Source of the DNA: Dehalococcoidia bacterium
GTDB lineage: Bacteria > Chloroflexota > Dehalococcoidia > Dehalococcoidales > UBA1222
Direction: 5' to 3'
Length of the DNA: 6,808 nt
Assembly: GCA_009783135.1 (NCBI GenBank)
Contig: WRHS01000057.1
Coordinates: 1-6,808 of the forward strand
The notes under the pieces are model-generated. The model did no database searches, was not told the DNA's origin, and saw only the letters and a program-made list of their open reading frames with translations. Positions 1 to 5,385 of this stretch are shown one piece after another (the first letter of the stretch is position 1; each line of letters starts with the position of its first letter). A program made the translations under genes and the position numbers.

Positions 1-35
1 GACTAGTTTTCGGGGGTCAGGTCAATGTAGACTAT

Positions 36-49
36 TTGAAATATTTCAA
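36..49. promoter_or_regulatory. 14-bp perfect palindrome upstream of fabF, possible operator
   Basis: TTGAAAT followed directly by its reverse complement ATTTCAA forms an uninterrupted two-fold symmetric site in an AT-rich leader 74 nt before the preferred fabF start. Seen directly: the symmetry and position. Inferred: a binding site for a dimeric repressor, since fatty-acid genes are often controlled by such proteins (FabT, FapR, FabR). The sequence does not match any of those operators well enough to name one. AT-rich palindromes of this size do arise by chance. Confidence 0.3.
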
Positions 50-123
50 GGCTAACAGTGTTTTACACCGCATTCGTTTCTGTGTTAAAGTACGCTCTAA
101 TCAGTTTATTCATCAAATTACTT

Positions 124-1383
124 ATGTCAAACACAGACCATAGAGTTGTTATAACCGGCATGGGCATGCTTACGCCCCTTGGACTCGATTGCGCGAGCAC
201 GTGGCAGGCATTGATAAGCGGGCAAAGCGGCATCGCTCCCATAACGCATTTTGATGCGTCGCGTCACGAAACCAAAATCGCCGGTGAGTTAAAAGGATTT
301 GACCCCAACGCTTATATGAGCCCAAAGGATGTCAAGCGCATGGATCGCTTCGCTCAGATGGCAGTGGTAGCAGCTATACAGGCACAAGTGCAATCAGGGC
401 TGGCAATTGATAGCACGAATTCAGATGACATAGGCACTGTAATAGGCAGCGGCATGGGCGGCATCACCACTCTTCTTGAGCAGGCGCAGGTGCTGTCTGA
501 AAAAGGACCTGACCGTCTCAGCCCTTTTACCATACCCATGGTAACCGCCGATATGGCAGCAGGGCAGGTTTCCATCATGCTTGGAGTGAAAGGTGCAAAC
601 TTTTGCGCTATGTCAGCCTGTGCTTCCGGCTCGGATGCTATCGGCATAGCCTTTGAAATGATCAGCCGCGGTGATATTTCGGCAGTATTCGCCGGTGGTG
701 CTGAAGCTGCCATAAACCCTATCGGCATAGGAGGCTTCAATGCTCTGAGAGGGCTCTCAAGACGCAATGACACACCACTTACAGCCTCCCGCCCATTTGA
801 TGCCACGCGCGATGGTTTTGTCATGAGCGAGGGTGCTGCAGTGTTGTTGTTGGAGAGTTTAGAACATGCTCAAAAACGGGATGCCTGCATCCTAGCCGAG
901 ATAATATCGTACGGAGCCAGTGCCGATGCTCACCACATAACCAAGCCAATTGAGAGCGGTGAAGGCAGCATAAACTCCATGCAGCGCGCGCTCACACGCG
1001 CCAACTTAGCACCTGAGCGAATAGGCTACATCAACGCCCACGGCACATCAACGCAGATCAATGATGCCACAGAGACGCACGCTGTAAAGTGCGTTTTTGG
1101 TGCCCATGCATATAAAATCCCCATCAGTTCCACCAAGTCCATGACCGGACATCTCTTGGGTGCGGCAGGAGCTGTAGAGGCAGCTTTTTGTGCGCTGGCA
1201 ATCAGGGACAGGATTATTCCTGCTACCATCAATCTACATCATACGGATCCGGATTGTGACCTGGACTATGTGCCCAACCATGCACGTCATCAAGAAATTA
1301 ATCTCGCCCTTTCCAATGCCTTCGGGTTCGGGGGGCACAATTCCACGCTCATCATCGGGCGCTTTAACGAGGTACGTCCTTGA
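124..1383 (+). CDS. fabF: Beta-ketoacyl-ACP synthase II (FabF/KAS II)
   Basis: Cytosolic condensing enzyme of type II fatty acid synthesis; it joins malonyl-ACP to a growing acyl-ACP with loss of CO2. The 419-residue length is normal for the family. The thiolase fold opens with RVVITGMG (residues 7-14). The nucleophile is Cys166 in SACASG, and the other catalytic residues are His306 in NAHGTST, Lys338 in SSTKSM and His343 in TGH. The C-terminal GFGGHN (401-406) holds the gating loop. The start at 124 is chosen because family members begin a few residues before RVVITG, although no clear Shine-Dalgarno precedes it. A GTG at 58 has AAGG six bases upstream and would add 22 hydrophobic residues, which would be odd for a soluble enzyme. 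recJ overlaps its stop, so the two are probably co-transcribed. No acyl carrier protein gene lies just upstream, unlike the common acpP-fabF order. The family call is secure; the start is less so. Confidence 0.96.
   Translation: MSNTDHRVVITGMGMLTPLGLDCASTWQALISGQSGIAPITHFDASRHETKIAGELKGFDPNAYMSPKDVKRMDRFAQMAVVAAIQAQVQSGLAIDSTNSDDIGTVIGSGMGGITTLLEQAQVLSEKGPDRLSPFTIPMVTADMAAGQVSIMLGVKGANFCAMSACASGSDAIGIAFEMISRGDISAVFAGGAEAAINPIGIGGFNALRGLSRRNDTPLTASRPFDATRDGFVMSEGAAVLLLESLEHAQKRDACILAEIISYGASADAHHITKPIESGEGSINSMQRALTRANLAPERIGYINAHGTSTQINDATETHAVKCVFGAHAYKIPISSTKSMTGHLLGAAGAVEAAFCALAIRDRIIPATINLHHTDPDCDLDYVPNHARHQEINLALSNAFGFGGHNSTLIIGRFNEVRP
1369..1372 (+). promoter_or_regulatory. Ribosome binding site for the TTG start of recJ
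   Basis: GAGG lies inside the last codons of fabF, with seven bases between it and the TTG at 1380. This spacing is near ideal and is the main reason for accepting a TTG start that overlaps the fabF stop codon. Confidence 0.65.
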
Positions 1384-3089
1384 GCCGTAGCCGCTGGAAT
1401 ATTTTAGCACCACTGCCACAAGGGCATGCTCTTAGAGAGTCCTTTACGCCACTGATGGCACAGCTATTGTTTAACAGGGGATTAGACCAAACTGCAAAGG
1501 CAGAGGCTTTTTTCAGCGCGGATAAGCGCCTTTGCGGCGACCCTTGGCAACTGCAGGATATAGACAAAGCCGTAACACGCATACAGCAAGCCATTCTGAG
1601 CGGTGAGCAAATGGCCATCTATGGCGATTTCGACGTGGACGGCATCAGCGCCACAGCCGTCATGGTAAAAGGATTGGAGCACCTTGGCGGACGGGTCATC
1701 CCGTATATCCCGCACCGCTTACACGAAGGGCACGGTCTAAACAGTACTGCTTTGGCTGAACTAAAAAAACAAGGCGTTACCTTAGTCATCACCGTAGACT
1801 GCGGCATCAGCGGCATAATACAGACACAAAAAGCACCTATTTCCATATTATCACAGATGGATTTGATAATCACAGACCACCATCTGCCACAGGATGAGAT
1901 GCCAAATGCAGTGGCTTTGGTTGACCCAAAACGGCGTGATTCGTGCTATCCCTTTAAAGAGTTGGCTGGCGTCGGAGTAGGATATAAAGTGCTTCAGGCA
2001 CTATATCACGGACTGGGCAGGGAAAACGAAGCAGAGCAATTTCTTGATCTGGTGGCTCTCGGCACAGTAGCCGACGTCATGCCTCTGACCGACGAAAATC
2101 GCTACTTGGTCAAGGCGGGATTGGAGCGGCTAAAAACCACCTCACGCCCCGGACTGCTTGAGCTTGCGGCATTATCCTCCATTAAACTGGAAAATATTGA
2201 TGCGCAGGATATTTCATTCGGGCTGGCTCCGCGCCTCAATGCCGCCGGACGGCTGGGACATGCAATATCTGCCTATGAGCTGCTGGTTACAGACTCATAC
2301 GAGAAAGCGTGTGAACTTGCTGCAAGTATGGTAGAGCAAAACAGCGAGCGCCAGCGCCTTACCAGCGCCGCCCTAAGCCGCGCACGCGAACAGGTCACGT
2401 CACGCGACATCACCCCGCTCCTTTTTATCCATGACGACAGCGGCGCAAGAGGCATCATCGGCTTGGTGGCAGGCAGGCTGTGTGAGGAATACTACCATCC
2501 GACTATCGTAGTACAGACAGGTCAGGATATGTGCTACGGCAGCTGTCGCAGTATCCCTGAGCTTAACATCACCGCTGCCATATCCGAGTGCTCTGATCTG
2601 CTGGAGCGCTTTGGAGGCCATGCCCAAGCTGCGGGTTTTGCCATATCATCAAAAAACCTGCAGCGCTTTGAAGAACGATTGCATGAAATTGCATCACGGC
2701 AACTTGAGGGACTTGATTTGCGCCCGCAAATCGATATCGATGCTGTAGTACGTTTGCAGGAGATAAACAAAGACAGCTTTGATCAGTTGCGACGGTTGGA
2801 ACCATTCGGCATGGGCAACTCAACACCGGTATTTCTCAGCCGGGGCGTAAACGTAGTCGATCTCCGCAATATGGGCACCGGAGGCGCGCACATGCGTCTC
2901 AAGGTAAGCCACGGAGACAGCATTTGGAACGCTGTGGCATTCAACATGGGAGGCAGGAGCGGGGAAGTGCAAGGGGCTATTGATTTGGTATATAATCCCG
3001 AAATTGATGAATGGAATGGGGAAAATAGGTTGCAATTGAACATATTAGACTTCACTCCAGCAGATATTAATTTCGCCATAGGAGAGTAA
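1380..3089 (+). CDS. recJ: Single-stranded-DNA-specific 5'-3' exonuclease RecJ
   Basis: Degrades single-stranded DNA from the 5' end in recombination, mismatch and excision repair, using divalent metal ions. The 569 residues match the usual RecJ length. The DHH phosphoesterase core has the metal-binding motif YGDFDVDG (81-88; Asp83, Asp85, Asp87), VDCGI (139-143), TDHH (165-168), LGTVADVMP (228-236) and the APRLNAAGRLG stretch (283-293). The DHHA1 part follows, with GARGIIGLVAGRL (355-367), a GSCRS segment (387-391) and FGGHAQAAGF (411-420). The LEPFGMGN motif (473-480) leads into the OB-type domain that ends the protein. Start: TTG at 1380 shares its last two bases with the TGA of fabF (four-base TTGA overlap) and has GAGG upstream, which points to translational coupling. 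All core motifs are intact and there is no frameshift. plsY begins seven bases after its stop. Confidence 0.97.
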   Translation: MSRSRWNILAPLPQGHALRESFTPLMAQLLFNRGLDQTAKAEAFFSADKRLCGDPWQLQDIDKAVTRIQQAILSGEQMAIYGDFDVDGISATAVMVKGLEHLGGRVIPYIPHRLHEGHGLNSTALAELKKQGVTLVITVDCGISGIIQTQKAPISILSQMDLIITDHHLPQDEMPNAVALVDPKRRDSCYPFKELAGVGVGYKVLQALYHGLGRENEAEQFLDLVALGTVADVMPLTDENRYLVKAGLERLKTTSRPGLLELAALSSIKLENIDAQDISFGLAPRLNAAGRLGHAISAYELLVTDSYEKACELAASMVEQNSERQRLTSAALSRAREQVTSRDITPLLFIHDDSGARGIIGLVAGRLCEEYYHPTIVVQTGQDMCYGSCRSIPELNITAAISECSDLLERFGGHAQAAGFAISSKNLQRFEERLHEIASRQLEGLDLRPQIDIDAVVRLQEINKDSFDQLRRLEPFGMGNSTPVFLSRGVNVVDLRNMGTGGAHMRLKVSHGDSIWNAVAFNMGGRSGEVQGAIDLVYNPEIDEWNGENRLQLNILDFTPADINFAIGE

Positions 3090-3096
3090 ACAAGCT

Positions 3097-3747
3097 ATGA
3101 GCCAACCGCTGGCTATCACAATCGCCATACTATCCGCCTATTTATTGGGCTCACTGCCAAGCGCATATATCATGGGGCGCCTGCGTCACGGGATGGACAT
3201 CCGTACTGTAGGAAGCCGCAACATGGGGGCCATGAACAGCATTTACAACTTGGGCTTTTTCTACGGCGTCATTGTGCTTATCTGTGACATCGGCAAAGGC
3301 ATGGCAGCCGTAGCCTTGGCTCACCTGCTGGGACGCGCACTCGACGTCCGTCCTGACTGGTGGCTCTATATCGAAATGGCAGCAGGGATAATAGCTATAC
3401 TGGGACACAACCACCCGGTTTGGTTAAGGTTCAAGGGGGGCAAGGGCGGTGCTACCGCCATAGGTGTTGTGTTATATTTTATTCCGTGGGGTTGGCCGAT
3501 TGCTATCGGGGTATTCGTCATATTGCTGGCGATCACACGTGTGCCCACCATTAGCTATGGAGTGGCTATGGTGAGTTTTCCGTTTGTCTCGTGGCTTATA
3601 TACCACAACGGATATTATGTCATCTTCGCAACCATTGTTGTACTGATGCCATTCATAAACTACATACCACGCCTGTTTGAAATGCGCCGAAAAGGAGGTA
3701 GCTGGAAGCACGTCTTCCGGCGCAAGAGCATTAATGATAGATTTTAA
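3097..3747 (+). CDS. plsY: Glycerol-3-phosphate acyltransferase PlsY (divergent C-terminal motif)
   Basis: Integral membrane enzyme that moves an acyl group from acyl-phosphate (made by PlsX, not in this window) to glycerol-3-phosphate, giving lysophosphatidic acid, the first phospholipid precursor. The 216 residues are typical in length. Hydrophobic spans lie near 5-27, 54-78, 92-106, 123-147, 155-170 and 173-190. Motif 1 is GSLPSAYIMGRL (18-29) followed by GSRNMGAMN (39-47), where most relatives have GSGNIGATN. Motif 2, the phosphate loop, is GHNHPVWLRFKGGKGGAT (103-120). Motif 3, usually HRxNIxRL followed by GTE, reads FINYIPRL (186-193), so the expected His and Asn are absent, and a basic tail ends the protein. 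The gene lies seven bases after recJ; GGAG at 3081-3084 is a somewhat distant ribosome site (12 nt). The family is clear; activity is probable but the motif 3 changes leave some doubt. Confidence 0.92.
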   Translation: MSQPLAITIAILSAYLLGSLPSAYIMGRLRHGMDIRTVGSRNMGAMNSIYNLGFFYGVIVLICDIGKGMAAVALAHLLGRALDVRPDWWLYIEMAAGIIAILGHNHPVWLRFKGGKGGATAIGVVLYFIPWGWPIAIGVFVILLAITRVPTISYGVAMVSFPFVSWLIYHNGYYVIFATIVVLMPFINYIPRLFEMRRKGGSWKHVFRRKSINDRF

Positions 3748-3760
3748 TAGTAAGTTCACG

Positions 3761-3782
3761 GTAAAAGCCATATGGATTTTAC
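3761..3782. promoter_or_regulatory. 22-bp near-perfect inverted repeat before hgcA, candidate operator
   Basis: The left half GTAAAAGCCAT and right half ATGGATTTTAC pair at 10 of 11 positions; the only mismatch is G3767 with A3776. The axis falls between 3771 and 3772, inside the 48-nt plsY-hgcA gap and just before the hgcA ribosome site at 3785. As RNA it could fold into a short hairpin. As DNA it has the size of a site for a dimeric winged-helix repressor such as the ArsR family. The symmetry is seen; the regulatory role is inferred. There is no T-run after it, so an intrinsic terminator is unlikely. Confidence 0.45.
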
Positions 3783-3784
3783 GC

Positions 3785-3791
3785 GAGGTGA
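3785..3791 (+). promoter_or_regulatory. Ribosome binding site for hgcA
   Basis: GAGGTGA matches the 16S anti-Shine-Dalgarno; seven bases separate GAGG from the ATG at 3796. It decides the hgcA start over the in-frame ATG at 3772, which lies upstream of this site and at the centre of the inverted repeat. Confidence 0.75.
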
Positions 3792-3795
3792 CGTT

Positions 3796-4815
3796 ATGAG
3801 CAATACGGGGTGCTGCTGTTCGCCCGCAAATCAGAATAAGTCAATTGTACAAAGCGCTTCGACAACGCTTACACTCAAAGATATTCTGGGAACAGTAAAA
3901 GTTCGCCTTGGTATAGGTCGCATGGGCTATACTATTGCTCCGGGGCTCTACACAGTGGGCAACCCAAATGCCACCTCTCCGGTGTTAGTCAGCGCGAACT
4001 ACAAATTAACTTTCGACACGCTGCGCAAAAATCTCTCCGGACTGGACTGCTGGCTTCTAATACTGGATACCAAAGGGGTCAATGTTTGGTGTGCTGCAGG
4101 CAAAGGAACTTTTGGTACCGGTGAGTTGATAGACCGGATTAACACAGTAGATCTTCCTGCAATCGTTTCCCATAGAAATTTGCTTCTGCCTCAACTCGGC
4201 GCATCCGGCGTAAGCGCGCATGAGGTGGCATTGCGCACAGATTTTAGTATTACGTTCGGACCGATAAGATCAGATGATATAAAAGGCTTTATTGCGTCTG
4301 GGTATGCAGCCACCAAGGAAATGCGGACTGTAAAATTTACGCTTTTGAACAGATTAATCCTAACACCAATAGAACTTGCAGCGGCAGTAAAAGCCTCTTT
4401 TGTGGTGTTCGGAGCGTTATTCCTGATTAATCTGTTCGCATCAAGGCTTTTCGGTGTTAATGATTTATTGGCATACGCCGCCGCCGTGTTAATCGGAACG
4501 GTGATAACCCCCGTGTTGCTGCCTTTCGTCCCCGGCAAGGCTTTCGCATTTAAAGGCTGGCTGTTGGGAATAATCGGCACCACTTGTATCGTTTGGTGCT
4601 ATGGCTGGTTTAGTCCTTCTTATTGGCTTCTTGGAATAGGATATATGCTCGCACTCCCTGCGTATTCGGCATTTTTGGCAATGAACTTTACAGGAACATC
4701 GACGTACACCTCCCCTTCTGGCGTGTTAAGGGAAATGAAAATAGCCATGCCTTTAATCGCCGTATCACTCCTCTTAGGCATAGTACTGCTCTTAATAAAG
4801 GCTTTCACGGGCTAA
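3796..4815 (+). CDS. hgcA: Mercury-methylating corrinoid protein HgcA
   Basis: Membrane-anchored corrinoid protein that carries a methyl group on cobalt and passes it to Hg(II), forming methylmercury together with HgcB. From the start at 3796 it has 339 residues, the usual size. The soluble N-terminal domain (about 40-175) resembles the corrinoid-binding delta subunit of CO dehydrogenase/acetyl-CoA synthase (CdhD-like). It holds the diagnostic cap helix NVWCAAGKGTFGT (96-108); Cys99 corresponds to the cysteine known to coordinate cobalt in the Pseudodesulfovibrio protein (Cys93 there). The C-terminal part has five hydrophobic spans near 192-216, 224-245, 252-271, 275-296 and 317-336, matching the HgcA layout. 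Ordinary CdhD lacks both the Cys cap helix and this membrane domain. The N-terminus has a Cys6-Cys7-Cys8 run. hgcB follows after 12 nt. The gene may be read through from plsY or controlled at the dyad just upstream. No frameshift or missing key residue is seen. Confidence 0.97.
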   Translation: MSNTGCCCSPANQNKSIVQSASTTLTLKDILGTVKVRLGIGRMGYTIAPGLYTVGNPNATSPVLVSANYKLTFDTLRKNLSGLDCWLLILDTKGVNVWCAAGKGTFGTGELIDRINTVDLPAIVSHRNLLLPQLGASGVSAHEVALRTDFSITFGPIRSDDIKGFIASGYAATKEMRTVKFTLLNRLILTPIELAAAVKASFVVFGALFLINLFASRLFGVNDLLAYAAAVLIGTVITPVLLPFVPGKAFAFKGWLLGIIGTTCIVWCYGWFSPSYWLLGIGYMLALPAYSAFLAMNFTGTSTYTSPSGVLREMKIAMPLIAVSLLLGIVLLLIKAFTG

Positions 4816-4816
4816 C

Positions 4817-4822
4817 AGGAGG
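4817..4822 (+). promoter_or_regulatory. Strong ribosome binding site for hgcB
   Basis: AGGAGG, a full Shine-Dalgarno core, lies right after the hgcA stop and five bases before the ATG at 4828. The in-frame TTG at 4825 would be only two bases away, so ATG is the better start. Confidence 0.85.
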
Positions 4823-4827
4823 CATTG

Positions 4828-5118
4828 ATGAAACATAAATACCTGAAAAATGTTGCGACACTTTCATACGATGCCTCAAAGTGTATCGGATGCGAAAGAT
4901 GCACAGAGGTCTGCCCTCATGGCGTGTTTGCCATGAATGAAGATACCGCCTGGATTGTTGAAAAAGACCTGTGCATTGAGTGCGGGGCATGCGCCCTAAA
5001 CTGTCCAACGAGAGCAATCCATGTCAATGCCGGAGTTGGTTGTGCATCCGCAGTCATAAAAAGCTGGTTCACAGGGAAAGAACCCTCCTGCGGATGTAGC
5101 GACGGCGGATGCTGTTGA
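4828..5118 (+). CDS. hgcB: HgcB, two-cluster ferredoxin partner of HgcA
   Basis: Small 8-iron ferredoxin required with HgcA for mercury methylation; it is thought to deliver low-potential electrons to the HgcA corrinoid and to bind Hg(II). The 96 residues match the known size of about 95. Two [4Fe-4S] motifs of the CX2CX2CX3CP type are seen: Cys19, 22, 25 and 29, then Cys49, 52, 55 and 59, each followed by Pro. Cys72 in GVGCAS corresponds to the extra conserved cysteine (Cys73 in the Pseudodesulfovibrio protein), and Cys95-Cys96 are the terminal vicinal pair, both proposed as mercury ligands. A further Cys88-Gly-Cys90 lies in the tail, giving four Cys in the last nine residues. Ordinary 2[4Fe-4S] ferredoxins lack this tail. 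The position directly behind hgcA and the short spacing support one transcript and a common job. Confidence 0.97.
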   Translation: MKHKYLKNVATLSYDASKCIGCERCTEVCPHGVFAMNEDTAWIVEKDLCIECGACALNCPTRAIHVNAGVGCASAVIKSWFTGKEPSCGCSDGGCC

Positions 5119-5159
5119 AATAACAGCCCTATTAAACAACAGTGCAACCCACCTGTTTT
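5111..5159 (+). terminator. Two small hairpins after hgcB, possible weak terminator
   Basis: GCTGTT (5111-5116) and AACAGC (5122-5127) form a perfect 6-bp stem that spans the hgcB stop codon. AACAG (5138-5142) and CTGTT (5153-5157) form a second, 5-bp stem that runs into a short T-run (5156-5159). The same AACAG/CTGTT core is used in both, so alternative pairings are possible. The stems are short and the T-run has only four bases, so termination would be weak at best. The next gene has its own promoter, which makes a transcript end here reasonable. Confidence 0.3.
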
Positions 5160-5180
5160 CAGCATGCATAATTTGCATTT

Positions 5181-5209
5181 TTGACTTACAAGCAATTAGT
5201 GTATATACT
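5181..5209 (+). promoter_or_regulatory. Sigma70-type promoter for the metal ATPase gene
   Basis: TTGACT (5181-5186) and TATACT (5204-5209) each match the -35 and -10 consensus at five of six positions and are separated by exactly 17 bases. Transcription would start near 5216 and leave a leader of about 170 nt before the ATPase start. The -10 box overlaps the 8-bp palindrome GTATATAC (5201-5208). The 17-bp spacing argues against a MerR-type activated promoter, which usually has 19-20 bp. Confidence 0.6.
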
Positions 5210-5231
5210 GCAACTAAATTTGATAATGCGC

Positions 5232-5245
5232 ATATAAGATTATAT
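5232..5245. promoter_or_regulatory. AT-rich inverted repeat just downstream of the promoter, candidate operator
   Basis: ATATAA and TTATAT are perfect reverse complements separated by two bases (GA), about 16 bases after the predicted transcription start. A 2-bp spacer between AT-rich half sites recalls ArsR/SmtB-family (CadC, CzrA, SmtB) operators, which often lie at or just after the start of metal-efflux genes. The symmetry is seen; the regulator is inferred, and no regulator gene is in this window. AT-rich sequence makes chance symmetry common. Confidence 0.3.
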
Positions 5246-5385
5246 CATACGATTTGATTCTTGTTGGCATACTAACCAAACACAAACAAGAAAATACCGC
5301 CCATTACCTGATGAGTAATAAGCAGGTTAACGCCTACCATTGAGATAGGGGCATCGCACACAGAAGGAAACCATAGGCTGAAAAC

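Noticed and set aside
62..90. Possible fabF promoter, TTTACA with TTAAAG 17 bases on
   Set aside because: The -10 box matches only three of six positions; not enough to call.
58..123. In-frame GTG start that would lengthen FabF by 22 residues
   Set aside because: The extension is hydrophobic and unlike FabF proteins, which begin a few residues before RVVITG. It is kept only as an open question because AAGG lies six bases upstream of the GTG.
3..143. Open frame from the left edge to a TAG at 141, possible tail of an upstream gene
   Set aside because: Only 46 codons, no recognisable sequence, overlaps the fabF start, and an open stretch this short is expected by chance.
354..824. 156-codon minus-strand open frame inside fabF
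   Set aside because: Antisense to a strongly conserved gene, no recognisable domain; a by-product of codon use.
3772..3795. ATG at 3772 as hgcA start
   Set aside because: It lies at the centre of the inverted repeat and upstream of the strong GAGGTGA; ATG 3796 is properly spaced.
4330..4340. GTAAAATTTAC, symmetric and sharing GTAAAA with the dyad before hgcA
   Set aside because: Inside the hgcA coding region, short and AT-rich; most likely chance.
4825..4827. TTG start for hgcB
   Set aside because: Only two bases from AGGAGG; the next codon, ATG at 4828, is well spaced.
5216..5385. Cobalamin riboswitch, considered because HgcA needs a corrinoid
   Set aside because: No B12-box-like sequence seen, and the leader precedes the ATPase, not hgcA. 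Unclassified RNA structure remains possible.
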